Shown in pieces: positions 16,442 to 25,636 of a stretch of DNA of 64,000 bases. The position numbers and the translations under genes were made by a program. The notes beneath the pieces were generated by a model. It saw only the letters and a program-made list of their open reading frames with translations. It had not been told where the DNA came from and did no database searches. The first letter of the stretch is position 1; the number at the start of each line of letters is the position of its first letter. This stretch comes from JBGSKV01 sp041740975 (lineage in GTDB: Bacteria; Bdellovibrionota_B; Oligoflexia; Oligoflexales; JALZUQ01). Where the stretch lies: the NCBI GenBank assembly GCA_041740975.1, contig JBGSKV010000004.1:37144-101143 (forward strand), in the 5' to 3' direction.

Positions 16442-19156
16442 GTGACATATATCAAATTATTGACTTCCAACTCAATCAAGAGAGTCGCCGGCTTTGGTCT
16501 CGGGATTTTTATATTTGTATCTGGCTTTTTGGTCATTGGAAGCTTCGCTGGCATCACTGAAAATATTTTACCCAAAGGAAAATACTTTCATCAAGAGTTT
16601 CCCTGTATCAGCTTCAATCCCTATCGAACCTACGGAAGTCCTCCAACCATTGATGCAAAAGTTAATGAAGATCAACTTCGATCTGATCTACAAAAAATTA
16701 AAGAATATTCTTCTTGTGTGCGAACTTACAGCGCCACCGGTGTGAGTGCAACTATTCCGCGTCTAGCTTCAGAATACGGGATGACTGTTATTCTCGGCGC
16801 ATTTCTATCGTCGGACAAGAAAAGAAATAAAAAAGAACTTCAAAATATAGTCCTGATAGCCAATGCGAATGCAAATGTCTCGCACGTTATTGTTGGAAAT
16901 GAAGTGCTATTGCACTTAAAAAACGATGATGGTTACATGAGTTTATCTTACCGGGAGCTCGTGCATGCATTACGTTGGGTAAGAAAACAAACGAAAAAAC
17001 CGGTTTCTTACGGGGACGTTGCTGGCATTTGGCTGCAAAGGCGAGATTTGCTGAATGAAGTCGACTTCATTACGGCGCATTTTTTGCCGTACTGGAAAGA
17101 CATCGATCTTGAAGACGCCTTGAGCTGGACTCGATCTGAATACGATCAGATCGTAAAAATAACAAAGAAGCCAATTTTTATGGGAGAAGTAGGGTGGCCA
17201 ACAAGGGGCGCGGTTTACGGCGGCGGCTTACCTTCACCGGTAAATCAGGCAAACTATCTCAAGAAGTTAACAACGATTTTGCGAACGGAAAAATGGTCGC
17301 AATCCATGGAGCCAAAATTCAACGTCGTTGAAGCCTTTGATCAACCATGGAAAGCATATAGTCGCGAAGGCCGTGTGGCAAGGCATTGGGGTATTTTTGA
17401 TGCTGCCGCAAACATCAAAAGTTTTAGAAAAACTGAAAGGATCGTTCCGAACTATTTTGCAGTTGTTGTTCTTAGTCTCGCTTCTCTTCTCTTCGTCATT
17501 TTGTATCTAACTGGCGTAAAAATTGCGAGTTTCTCGACCGTTCCGCAGCTTTTTTGGTGGTCTTCAAGTTTAGCTTCGACACTTATGATATCGGCAATTA
17601 CCATCATCGGGGCTGATTTAGACTACATGATTGGATTGACCTCAATATTTGCCGTTATCGGACTAATTTGTATTAATGCAATGATTGCAATCGAAGCATT
17701 TGTAAATTGCAAAGTTATGCAAGACAAAGCCGGAGTCCAGAATCAAGTTTCGCCTTCTCAAAATCAAAGTAAGCTCCATGAGAAATTTGTTTCCATTCAT
17801 ATGCCTTGCGCGAATGAACCCCCCGAGCAAGTCATAGAATCTATAAGATCAATTTGCAAATTGGATTATAAGAATTTTGAAATTCTTGTGATTATTAACA
17901 ATACTTTTGAAGAATCAATGTGGATGCCAGTTGAGAAGTTCTGCCAAGGTCTCGAAACTCACGTGCGTTTTATAAATCTTGGTCGCATTACCGGATACAA
18001 AGCAGGTGCATTGAACAGGGCTTTGAAGTTAGCAAATCCTGACGCGGAACTCATTGCTATCGTCGATGCTGACTACCTGGTTGAACCTGATTGGCTTCGT
18101 AAAGTCGTTCCCCTTTTCAGCGATGAGAACGTAGCTTCGGTGCAGTGCCCGCAGGATTACCGAGGCTATGAGGGATCGGTCTGCAAAACGATGATGAGAG
18201 ACGAGCTTCAAGGCTTTTTTGATATCGGCATGGTGGAACGCGCGAAAGTAAATGCCCCGGTCCAACATGGAACACTGCTGACGTTGCGAAAAGATGTTTT
18301 AATTGAGCTTGGAAGTTGGAACGAACGCTCCATTTGTGAAGATGCGGAACTGGGCTTGCGAATCTTGGCTACTGGCCGAAAAATTCTTTACTTAAGGTTG
18401 AATGCTGGAAGAGGCTTACTTCCTGCTTCTCAGCTGGCGTACGCAAGGCAAAGATACCGATGGGTTTTTGGTGGGTTAAGGATCATATTCACGCAATGGC
18501 GGCTATTTTTGCCAAGGTCAAAGAGCCTGACAACTTCGCAAAAATTTTATTTTTTTTGGGGATGGTTTCCTTGGCTGGCCGACGCAACGTTCATTCCTTT
18601 TTTTGTATTTTCTTTTTTGATTGGTATTTCCATCGTGATGGATCCAAAGTTCATTCCTTCACCCATCTATACTCTGCCACTCATTCTTTTCGTAGTTCAT
18701 AGACTGGTAAGTATTGTGATGAACTATCGAAATCGAGTTCAAATTAATAGGCGCCGTATGTTTCTGTCGATTGTAAGCGGTCTAGCCTTAACTTCTGTCG
18801 TGTCTTTTGCAGCAATTTCGGCAATGTGTGGGTTTAAGGCCGAATTCATCAGCACGCTCAAAGGTATGCCTAGCGGTGCTTTGATGCGCTTGAATATTAA
18901 AAGAGGACTATGGGTTGTTTACAATTGGGGGGTCGATTCTTTTATTGGCCTAGCTATGCTGATCTTGGCCTTTTTAGTTCTGAAGTCAACTGCGTTTTCT
19001 CTCGAAGGGATTTGTTGGTCAGTTTATTTGATTGTTTTTTCATTGCCTGGCTTGGCTTCTACCTTTGTCAGAGTTTCTTATTTTTTTAATTCTCTAAGTC
19101 CCCTGTCTGCAAGCATTCTAAATGTCAGTAAGGAGAAGCCTGGTCATGACCTATGA
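16442..19156 (+). CDS. GH17-GT2 fusion, NdvB-like beta-glucan synthase
   Basis: A 904-aa inner-membrane protein. After one N-terminal helix, residues about 50-330 are a glycoside hydrolase family 17 domain with the acid/base in VGNEVL (Glu154) and the nucleophile in FMGEVGWPT (Glu249). Helices follow, and then a GT2 glycosyltransferase domain (about 450-690) with DADY, a CEDAELGLRIL acceptor-site motif and QRYRW, the Q(R/Q)xRW motif of processive synthases, then more helices. The same architecture occurs in proteins of the NdvB group that make (cyclic) beta-1,3-glucans, where the GH17 domain acts as a transglycosylase. The start is GTG, with a weak ribosome binding site. The next gene overlaps its end. 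Confidence 0.87.
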   Translation: MTYIKLLTSNSIKRVAGFGLGIFIFVSGFLVIGSFAGITENILPKGKYFHQEFPCISFNPYRTYGSPPTIDAKVNEDQLRSDLQKIKEYSSCVRTYSATGVSATIPRLASEYGMTVILGAFLSSDKKRNKKELQNIVLIANANANVSHVIVGNEVLLHLKNDDGYMSLSYRELVHALRWVRKQTKKPVSYGDVAGIWLQRRDLLNEVDFITAHFLPYWKDIDLEDALSWTRSEYDQIVKITKKPIFMGEVGWPTRGAVYGGGLPSPVNQANYLKKLTTILRTEKWSQSMEPKFNVVEAFDQPWKAYSREGRVARHWGIFDAAANIKSFRKTERIVPNYFAVVVLSLASLLFVILYLTGVKIASFSTVPQLFWWSSSLASTLMISAITIIGADLDYMIGLTSIFAVIGLICINAMIAIEAFVNCKVMQDKAGVQNQVSPSQNQSKLHEKFVSIHMPCANEPPEQVIESIRSICKLDYKNFEILVIINNTFEESMWMPVEKFCQGLETHVRFINLGRITGYKAGALNRALKLANPDAELIAIVDADYLVEPDWLRKVVPLFSDENVASVQCPQDYRGYEGSVCKTMMRDELQGFFDIGMVERAKVNAPVQHGTLLTLRKDVLIELGSWNERSICEDAELGLRILATGRKILYLRLNAGRGLLPASQLAYARQRYRWVFGGLRIIFTQWRLFLPRSKSLTTSQKFYFFWGWFPWLADATFIPFFVFSFLIGISIVMDPKFIPSPIYTLPLILFVVHRLVSIVMNYRNRVQINRRRMFLSIVSGLALTSVVSFAAISAMCGFKAEFISTLKGMPSGALMRLNIKRGLWVVYNWGVDSFIGLAMLILAFLVLKSTAFSLEGICWSVYLIVFSLPGLASTFVRVSYFFNSLSPLSASILNVSKEKPGHDL

Positions 19157-19703
19157 ATTGCGAAGTTTCATTTGCGCTTTTGCTTTGACCTTTTCGAATG
19201 TTGGTTTAGCAGTTGCCGTCCCATCTCGAATGTTTTTTGAATATGATCATTTGAAATTGGACGTACCGATGTTGGTTGGGATTGAAATCGATATCCCTGA
19301 AGGTGCTATTTTGACCTATTCTAATCATGACGAGGACTTCGCAGAACCAATTGTCTCAGCAGATGCGCGCAAATATGTTTCTGTCATTGGTCCTTTTTAC
19401 CCCACTCCTGAGAAGTTTAAGTGGATTGGAAACACCGCTGTTTCGGGATTTCAGAAAAAACTCGTATTACTCTTTCGCGTTGTAAACCAGCCTGAGTTTC
19501 ACAAGCGGGGCTGGGGAAACTCACTTGATCTAACCTATGAATTGGAAATGACGTTTTGTTTCCGCGAGAGTGCTTCCTGTCGCTCGGTCGTGCTGAAGGG
19601 TGAAGGTCAGTGCGGCATGGCTGAATCACAGCCTAATTTGACTAATTTTGGTAAGCGAGTGCAGCAAATCACTCCCATGTATCACCTTTTGGATGCGCAT
19701 TAG
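19146..19703 (+). CDS. Secreted protein, co-translated with the GH17-GT2 synthase
   Basis: A 185-aa protein with a signal peptide (hydrophobic 7-24, cleavage near AVA-VP). The ATG at 19146 is preceded by AAGGAG and lies 11 bases inside the end of the synthase gene, so the two are translationally coupled. The mature part has a beta-rich profile and three cysteines (MTFCFR, ASCRSV, GQCGMA). I do not recognise the family. A role in handling the polysaccharide in the periplasm is suggested by position only. Confidence 0.75.
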   Translation: MTYELRSFICAFALTFSNVGLAVAVPSRMFFEYDHLKLDVPMLVGIEIDIPEGAILTYSNHDEDFAEPIVSADARKYVSVIGPFYPTPEKFKWIGNTAVSGFQKKLVLLFRVVNQPEFHKRGWGNSLDLTYELEMTFCFRESASCRSVVLKGEGQCGMAESQPNLTNFGKRVQQITPMYHLLDAH

Positions 19704-19794
19704 GGTTCTTGCTGGGAAGCTTGTGCATGTGTTAGCATGGTCAAAATATAAAAGATTTGTAGCTTGTTTGGGGTGAATTCATTCAGGAGACGCG

Positions 19795-20874
19795 ATGATT
19801 TCAAAATGCAAATGGCCATTAGTGGCAGTTTTTCTTTTTGCACTGGGGTATTTTTGTGGTGCATTTTTTACAAATTCCTCGCGGAATAATGATCTTCTCG
19901 CCACTAACCAACAGACCATTGAAAAACTGAAATCCACAGTACTTGATATTAATGATATCGACGCTAATTTTGAAACTGTATTTCATTCTCTTGCTGATCG
20001 CGTCATGGTATATCCGACTGAGAATTATTATTATTTCAGCATGAAAGATCAGGGTTCCGAAATCTGGGGAAACTTTCGCCTGGATAGTATTGATCGCGAA
20101 GAAGGAATTATAAGTTTTGCGTATTACCAGGTCGTTCCTAATAGTGAGTACTACTACAACCACAATAATCTTTGGCATAAAGAATATAGCGCGAAGGACG
20201 GAGTGGAAGTTAAAAAGCTTGATAAGCTGACGTATTCTGTTTCCTACCGTGGCAAAACTAAGATTTTCGAGCTAAATAATCTCGAGCAGAAGATGCCTCC
20301 AGATAAACTTACGCCGGACGAGGAATTTGTCTCTCGTATGCAGGATGAGTCTGGATTTCAGTTCTACATGGTTTTTAACCGTAAAATTAATTGGTTTTAT
20401 TATATTCTCGACGAAAGGGAGCCACTCCCAGATATCTTGCACCCCTATGGCAAGGATATCTATTTGGGACGTCTTTCGGAGTTTGCTTTTTATAGCGACA
20501 AAGAGTTTGATCGCAAAATCTTATTTGCCATCGCAGAACGCAACGTCATTCGAAATAACTATTACGATGGGCCTTTCGATCAGCTGGCCGATAATTTCAT
20601 TGATGTCGACAAGTTCGAAAAATTGGTGGTTCAGGCTTATCCCTTCTTTAAGGGAAAAGTCAAAGGGCGGGGCGATTTCGTGGATGAAAATGGTCGAAGA
20701 AAAAATAGCCGAATTTCTATTTCGCCCTATCATCCTTATGCCGCTATTCGCGATATTTGGATTATTTTTTCAAACTGTGAAGAGAGCTTTGGTCGTAATC
20801 AATCCGAGTTTCTCGGCTGTCTTACGGAGAATCCGAGGCTAGTTGCCGCAGGTAAGCGACTGTCGCGAAAATGA
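19795..20874 (+). CDS. Membrane-anchored protein of unknown function
   Basis: A 359-aa protein with one N-terminal transmembrane segment (about 8-25, ending FCGAFF) and a large extracytoplasmic part rich in Tyr, Phe and Asp. No lipobox is apparent and no enzyme motif stands out. It lies 91 bases after the secreted protein on the same strand, with a CAGGAGACG ribosome binding site, and may belong to the same glucan locus. Homology search would be needed to say more than 'single-pass membrane protein'. Confidence 0.7.
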   Translation: MISKCKWPLVAVFLFALGYFCGAFFTNSSRNNDLLATNQQTIEKLKSTVLDINDIDANFETVFHSLADRVMVYPTENYYYFSMKDQGSEIWGNFRLDSIDREEGIISFAYYQVVPNSEYYYNHNNLWHKEYSAKDGVEVKKLDKLTYSVSYRGKTKIFELNNLEQKMPPDKLTPDEEFVSRMQDESGFQFYMVFNRKINWFYYILDEREPLPDILHPYGKDIYLGRLSEFAFYSDKEFDRKILFAIAERNVIRNNYYDGPFDQLADNFIDVDKFEKLVVQAYPFFKGKVKGRGDFVDENGRRKNSRISISPYHPYAAIRDIWIIFSNCEESFGRNQSEFLGCLTENPRLVAAGKRLSRK

Positions 20875-20910
20875 ATCCAATTGGACCAGCTATTAACTTG
20901 ATTTCGAGAA

Positions 20911-21486
20911 TCAATAAGGCGGGCAGCCGGAAGGCTTTGGTTTAACATTGCAGTATCCTGTCGTGGCAGCTGGATCGTGCCCCTGTTGGGACGGAACTGG
21001 TTGGTGCTTAGGTGAGCCTGCTTTTTGATGCTCTATTGAAGCTATTTTACTGTGACCGGTGACATCAGTTTCAGGAATGGAATCTGAGCTTGGGCCTGGT
21101 CGATGTGTTTCCGTCACGTAAGGGTTGTGACCCCGTTGACTATCCGCAACGCTATGGTCCTTGGAGTCGACACCAACGTGTTTTGCTGAGGGGGCAGGAT
21201 CATGTCCACCCTGTGACGCGGACGGAGTATGGCGTGCGCTGTCACCGGATTTATGAGCTGCGGAAGCGCTATAACTATGTTTTTCGCCGCCAGCACTCTT
21301 TGTAGGGTTATGGCCATCAGGTGAGCTTGGCGGTGTATGGGTATATATGCCAAGACTTCTGCCGACGCCTTTGTCGAGCGTTCCTTTAATATTAGTATCG
21401 GATTTTTTGGGCGAGATTGTCGGTTTACAACCGGTCGAAAACAAACCAAGTAAAATTGTTATGGACAATAAAGGTAACTTTGACAT
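20911..21486 (-). CDS. His/Ser/Pro-rich repeat lipoprotein
   Basis: A 191-aa lipoprotein (lipobox FSTGC) starting at the ATG at 21486, which has GGAGAG five bases upstream; longer frames lack this. The mature protein is low in hydrophobic residues and contains four spaced copies of a motif S-x-x-G-H-(N/D)-P: SPDGHNP, SQGGHDP, SQRGHNP and SQQGHDP, each within a unit of about 25-35 residues that also holds further His residues. It ends GYCNVKPKPSGCPPY, a likely disulfide. The protein is probably disordered and could bind metal through its many histidines. Unknown family. Confidence 0.7.
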   Translation of the reverse strand: MSKLPLLSITILLGLFSTGCKPTISPKKSDTNIKGTLDKGVGRSLGIYTHTPPSSPDGHNPTKSAGGEKHSYSASAAHKSGDSARHTPSASQGGHDPAPSAKHVGVDSKDHSVADSQRGHNPYVTETHRPGPSSDSIPETDVTGHSKIASIEHQKAGSPKHQPVPSQQGHDPAATTGYCNVKPKPSGCPPY

Positions 21487-21646
21487 AAATCTCTCCGTTG
21501 CGACGTCTGGGGTTTGTTTGTTTACGGCCGAAACGATGCAGACTCTCTCAGATTGTTGGGCACACAAACAATGACGCGATGTTATGGGTTTATTATTACA
21601 ACTAAGGTATGAGATGGCTACTGCGAATTTTTTTTAGTTCGAAAAA

Positions 21647-21985
21647 TCAGATCGGTCCAGTCCCGAGCTTAAGAATCAAATCATAATCATCAGCTTGTAT
21701 AGGATCATCAACTGCCGCAATGGTACGGGTTTCGACTTTGCATTTCTTGCATTGAAAGATCAGAACCAAGCCTTTGTTGGATGTCAGATCGTAGCGTACC
21801 GCCGGCATCAAGCCTTGGCAGGGATTGGCGCGGTCTCCGGGGTTCATATCGACATGCTTAGATGTTAGGCAAAATGGGCAATGGTTTCGGCAAGTCGACT
21901 TGCGGGGAAGAACTGTTTTACCGCAGACTTCGCAGTTAAATTCTTCGTTTCGATATTGAAATTGTCGATCTTTTGTTTCGGACAT
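21647..21985 (-). CDS. RNHCP-domain zinc-ribbon protein
   Basis: A 112-aa protein carrying the signature RNHCPFCL that names the RNHCP domain, with a preceding FNCEVCGKTV knuckle and a later FQCKKCKVETR knuckle, giving three CxxC pairs and probably two zinc sites. Members are widespread, small and of unknown function. The start ATG at 21985 is the only reasonable one. No operon partner. Confidence 0.88.
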   Translation of the reverse strand: MSETKDRQFQYRNEEFNCEVCGKTVLPRKSTCRNHCPFCLTSKHVDMNPGDRANPCQGLMPAVRYDLTSNKGLVLIFQCKKCKVETRTIAAVDDPIQADDYDLILKLGTGPI

Positions 21986-22037
21986 ATACTAGCCCACTGT
22001 GACCTAAGGTCTATATCAGTTGGATAAGGAATTTGTC

Positions 22038-22196
22038 ATGCTATTCAGTAAAGCGGATCTCGAAATTGGCAGCATGGAAGAACTCGTTGGCTTCTTGCCG
22101 ATTTTTATTCTCATTGCACTTTTGGCCCCATTCTTAATTGCAGCCTACTCGCTTGGATTCGTTATGGATCAAGTGGGCTGGTTGAAAGATTCTTAA
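22038..22196 (+). CDS. 52-aa small membrane protein
   Basis: An ATG at 22038 with an AAGGA site eight bases upstream opens a 52-aa frame, MLFSKADLEIGSMEEL then a hydrophobic stretch of about 25 residues (LPIFILIALLAPFLIAAYSL), ending DQVGWLKDS. One transmembrane helix is clear. The stop lies 12 bases before the next gene, so it is likely the first gene of a two-gene unit. The strong ribosome site and typical codon use support a real gene. Function unknown. Confidence 0.6.
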   Translation: MLFSKADLEIGSMEELVGFLPIFILIALLAPFLIAAYSLGFVMDQVGWLKDS

Positions 22197-22208
22197 GAAT
22201 TCATTCAC

Positions 22209-22820
22209 ATGATTGATTTAAAAAATGCTGAACTTATTGTTCTTCAACTTCAGCCACATGTTCAGCTCGTTGAAGATGCCTACATTGCGTCGAAGCCGGA
22301 TGAACTTATGCGGTCTGCCTATAAGCTTCTGCGTGAAATCCGGGCCAGCAAAAACCTTACGCAAGAAAAATTTGATGAGTTTTATCAAGCACTCGACGAG
22401 TTAAGTGATTCACTTAATCTTGATTCTGCGTCGAGACGTCAATGCGTTAAAGATTGCATCGAAAAATCAAATTTACTAGGCTCACCAGGGCATGCCATGA
22501 CCGCTCTGATTGACAAGATAGACGAAAAGGCTTTACCTGAGTTTCATAGACCCCACGCGACACTTTACGACTGGGCTCTGGAAGTGTTTTCCAGTTCTAA
22601 AGGCTACTCTTGGCATATCATGCAGTCTAAAGACGAGAGACCAAGAGGCATCAAGGCATCCCAGCAGGCTTCGGCATGTAAGCGGACGAATGCTGTCATG
22701 GATGAAATCCTCACGGCGACGGCAATGCCTCAGATAGCCGGGATTTCACGTCTTTCGTCCGATATTAAGCAAATCAAGATATTGGTAGAAAAACTAAAAC
22801 AGATTTTTTCGGAAGCTTAG
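22209..22820 (+). CDS. Helical cytosolic protein of unknown function
   Basis: A 203-aa protein with no signal peptide and a mostly helical profile (LQLQPHVQLVEDAYIASK, KQIKILVEKLKQIF). It has two cysteines close together (RQCVKDC) and a third later. It starts 12 bases after a 52-aa membrane protein and is probably co-transcribed with it. No domain recognised. Confidence 0.7.
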   Translation: MIDLKNAELIVLQLQPHVQLVEDAYIASKPDELMRSAYKLLREIRASKNLTQEKFDEFYQALDELSDSLNLDSASRRQCVKDCIEKSNLLGSPGHAMTALIDKIDEKALPEFHRPHATLYDWALEVFSSSKGYSWHIMQSKDERPRGIKASQQASACKRTNAVMDEILTATAMPQIAGISRLSSDIKQIKILVEKLKQIFSEA

Positions 22821-22913
22821 AAAGCGTAAGTCCAGCGGCCAATCCCCATAGCCGCCAATCTTGAATTACAAATCAAAAGCCTATAAACTTAAGCATCACA
22901 ACGTCGAGTTTGT

Positions 22914-23300
22914 ATGAGTATTCAACTCAATCACACAATTGTCCATGCGCGGGATCAACGCGAATCTGCAAATTTTATGGCCGAAATCCTCGGCCTGCCA
23001 AAACCCGTGACCTTTTATCATTTTCAAGTCGTGCAAGTGGCCAATGGAGTAAGCTTGGACTTTCTAAGCACGGACCAAGACATACAAGTGCAGCACTATG
23101 CTTTCCTTGTGTCAGAGTCTGAATTCGATGAGATCTTCGGTCGCATCAAAGGTCGAGGACTGCGCTATTGGGCCGATCCATTAGGAAAACATGAACACCA
23201 GATTAATCACCACGATGGTGGTAGGGGTGTTTACTTTCAAGATCCATCAGGGCATTACTTAGAAATTTTGACGCGCCCCTATGGCAGTGGGAGCAAGTGA
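22914..23300 (+). CDS. VOC-family (glyoxalase/dioxygenase fold) protein
   Basis: A 128-aa single VOC domain: an N-terminal LNHTIVHARDQRESANFM segment with a metal-ligand His, GGRGVYFQDPSGHYLEIL with the second His and Glu. The paired beta-alpha-beta-beta-beta units and the metal ligands are complete for a dimeric metalloenzyme of the glyoxalase, bleomycin-resistance or dioxygenase type. Substrate unknown. The next gene begins two bases after its stop. Confidence 0.85.
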   Translation: MSIQLNHTIVHARDQRESANFMAEILGLPKPVTFYHFQVVQVANGVSLDFLSTDQDIQVQHYAFLVSESEFDEIFGRIKGRGLRYWADPLGKHEHQINHHDGGRGVYFQDPSGHYLEILTRPYGSGSK

Positions 23301-23301
23301 T

Positions 23302-23964
23302 ATGTTTAAAAAAATTCTCGTTGTATCGGTGTTTTCAGGTTTGATTGCCGGCGCGACAAACTTGAACGTGAACGAGAAAATTTGGTCGCAAATTGACGCG
23401 GTTAACGCTCTTATCAAGCCCAAAGGCGTGCGCTACGACGCGGCCATTATTTCTAAGGCACTGGAAGATGCTGTTAAGATCCTTAAAGATCGGGCTTTTG
23501 AAGATGACTATCAGTCGATTCGTTCACATGCGTTGACGAAGGACTTCAAAGAAGCGGATAAGATGCGAACGCGCGCTGAGCCAGTCTTTGTTATTCAGTT
23601 TGATGGTGATCATGACGTCCAGCAAATTGATTTCAAACTCATTTCATCGCTGGTGGCACCTGCATCTGAGGCTCAGTCTTTCGTAGACTCCTACCCGGAC
23701 TACATCAACGCGGTAGCTGCCCTGCAGCCAGAATGGGACAGTTTGGATTGTTATTTGGCGCCATTCAACTATGAGCTAGCACCTACGGATGTGAAGCAGG
23801 CCCGAACAAATTATCCAAGGATACATAAACAATGGACGGAGTTTGCTAAAGTCTGGAAGCTTCCTTTTTTCAAGAAATCTGCGCAGATGGCTGTTCGTTG
23901 TCTAGAAGCTGCAGACAAGCGTGATAAGAAAGCCGCGGCACCTTCGAAACCTGCGAAAAAGTAA
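23302..23964 (+). CDS. Secreted protein of unknown function
   Basis: A 220-aa protein with a signal peptide (MFKKILVVSVFSGLIAGA, cleavage near AGA-TN). The ATG at 23302 is preferred over frames that run into the VOC gene. The mature part is helical, with two cysteines (SLDCYLAPF and AVRCLEAAD), and ends in a Lys/Ala/Pro-rich tail. It follows the VOC gene closely and is followed by a strong terminator. Family not recognised. Confidence 0.72.
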   Translation: MFKKILVVSVFSGLIAGATNLNVNEKIWSQIDAVNALIKPKGVRYDAAIISKALEDAVKILKDRAFEDDYQSIRSHALTKDFKEADKMRTRAEPVFVIQFDGDHDVQQIDFKLISSLVAPASEAQSFVDSYPDYINAVAALQPEWDSLDCYLAPFNYELAPTDVKQARTNYPRIHKQWTEFAKVWKLPFFKKSAQMAVRCLEAADKRDKKAAAPSKPAKK

Positions 23965-23970
23965 AAAGCC

Positions 23971-24028
23971 ATTCAGAGAGAAGCGAAGCTCTCCTCTTGG
24001 TTAAGAGGAGGCTTCGCTTTTTCTGAAT
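23971..24028. terminator. Bidirectional intrinsic terminator
   Basis: A long hairpin: ATTCAG (23971) pairs with CTGAAT (ending 24028), and inside it AAGCGAAGC...TCCTCTT pairs with AAGAGGA...GCTTCGCTT around the loop GGTT. T-runs or A-runs flank both sides. It lies between convergent genes and can stop transcription from both directions. Confidence 0.8.
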
Positions 24029-24073
24029 GACTTATCAAGGCCGCAAGTTAGAGGGCGAGCAGCCGATATTCCA

Positions 24074-24925
24074 TTATGACTTCAAACCTTGGTAAGCTTG
24101 GCCATAGCTTAGCTTTAACAAAGATATGAGAGCGTCTTTTATAGGGCCGTCAAAGTTATCAAGGACATGCTTTACGTGAACTTTGAAACTATCTTTGAGT
24201 TTCTCAAGATCTTTGATGCCATCGATACCGAGAAGTTTTGAAAAGTCTGGTAAAGTTTGCAGCGGATTCACCTGACGATCGGATGTCGCTGTGGTAACAC
24301 CACCAAGAATGTCTTTAATCAATTCGATGATCTTATTGATGTCACCAGTTTTGATCATGTCGATGAGATCTTCAAGTGAGGTGTTGGGATCTGAGAAAAT
24401 TTCTATGACTTTGACGATGATTTGAATGACAGCAATAATTTCCATAATTGGAAAAGCAGAGCGTTCGGCGAATTCGAGCCTACCACTGTCTTCCGCTGCC
24501 ATGACAGATATCGCATAAACCACGACGGCTCTATTAAGTCCGTCCAAGCCCCCAATTTTCTCTAAGTCGGGGAAGATTTCTTTCAGTTTGTCTTTTAAAA
24601 CACCCAAATCAATGTCGATTTTGCCCTTGAGCAAATCCATGAGTTTGGCAAGTCCGTCCAAGACATCTTTGCCAGGGACATTTATGTTTTTGACATCTTC
24701 ATCGGAAATGGACTCTGCACTTTTCAATAGAGCAAAGAATGCTTCATCCTCTGCGGAAATGGGTGCTTCCGGCTGATTGGGGACAGGGATTGGAATTTTT
24801 ACCCCATCGGCGTCTTGAGTAGCAACTTGACCGCTTTGCCCTCTGCTGGCGACGTGGGAGTCCGATCCGCAAGCTTGCATGAGCATGGATAGACAAAGCA
24901 GCTTCAACACATTTTTAGAAACCAT
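24074..24925 (-). CDS. Helical lipoprotein of unknown function
   Basis: A 283-aa lipoprotein (lipobox MQAC, Cys19). After a short Gly/Ser/Pro linker the protein is made of regularly spaced amphipathic helices rich in Leu, Ile, Lys and Asp (DVLDGLAKLMDLLKGKIDID, LEKLKDSFKVHVKHVLDNF). No cysteine besides the lipid anchor. I do not recognise the family. Confidence 0.7.
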   Translation of the reverse strand: MVSKNVLKLLCLSMLMQACGSDSHVASRGQSGQVATQDADGVKIPIPVPNQPEAPISAEDEAFFALLKSAESISDEDVKNINVPGKDVLDGLAKLMDLLKGKIDIDLGVLKDKLKEIFPDLEKIGGLDGLNRAVVVYAISVMAAEDSGRLEFAERSAFPIMEIIAVIQIIVKVIEIFSDPNTSLEDLIDMIKTGDINKIIELIKDILGGVTTATSDRQVNPLQTLPDFSKLLGIDGIKDLEKLKDSFKVHVKHVLDNFDGPIKDALISLLKLSYGQAYQGLKS

Positions 24926-25072
24926 AATTCACTCCTCTAAGGCTAACTCAATCGCACCGCAATCAGCGGAAGCAAAAAGCCTATCGCGTTTGTGGAGGTT
25001 TAAGTTTCGAAAGAATTTTAAGACTATGAAATGTCTGGGATTCTCTAAGAGAATAGTTTGGGTTCGTTTTGC

Positions 25073-25633
25073 CTAAGATTTCTTGGGCAGGTATTTCGCG
25101 TAATACGCTTCCAAGGTAGCCTTTGACACTGGGCCGACTTCTTTATGCTGAATGAGGCCCTTTTCGTCGATGTAAAAGGTTTCTGGCACTCCCACAACGC
25201 CGTAGTCCACATTGATTCGACCTGTGGAGTCGAGGCCAAGCTTGTAAGTCTTTTGAAACGAGTCAGCGAATTCAATGGCGGTTTTCAACTCATCTTGCAC
25301 GGCGATGCCAACGACATGAATAATGTCACCATATTCGCGATGGAAAGCTTCCAGCTCGCGAGCCTCTTCGCGGCACGAAACGCACCAGCTTGCCCAGAAG
25401 TTTAAAACAACTGGTTTGCCTTTAAAGGAAGAAAGAACAATTTGGGCTTCGGGCTCTCGAATATTTTGCGCCGAAAACTCCATGGCTGGTTTGCCAAGAA
25501 GCGCGTTACTGGCTCCTTGAGGATTCTGCCTGAGAGCTACGGCCAAAAGGATGATGATGCCAACACTAATGAAGGTTAATATGAGCACCGGAAATAAACG
25601 ATTTTTCTTAATTGTTGGAACTTGCTCGCTCAA
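25073..25633 (-). CDS. ccmG: Cytochrome c biogenesis thioredoxin CcmG/DsbE
   Basis: A 186-aa protein with one N-terminal membrane anchor (about 13-34) and a periplasmic TlpA/DsbE thioredoxin domain. The active site is FWASWCVSCREE (Cys84, Cys87), and the cis-Pro loop is VGVPETFYID. CcmG reduces apocytochrome c before haem attachment. The start is TTG with an AAGGA site. It is the last gene of the ccm cluster, three bases after the ccmE stop. Confidence 0.92.
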   Translation of the reverse strand: MSEQVPTIKKNRLFPVLILTFISVGIIILLAVALRQNPQGASNALLGKPAMEFSAQNIREPEAQIVLSSFKGKPVVLNFWASWCVSCREEARELEAFHREYGDIIHVVGIAVQDELKTAIEFADSFQKTYKLGLDSTGRINVDYGVVGVPETFYIDEKGLIQHKEVGPVSKATLEAYYAKYLPKKS

Positions 25634-25636
25634 AAC

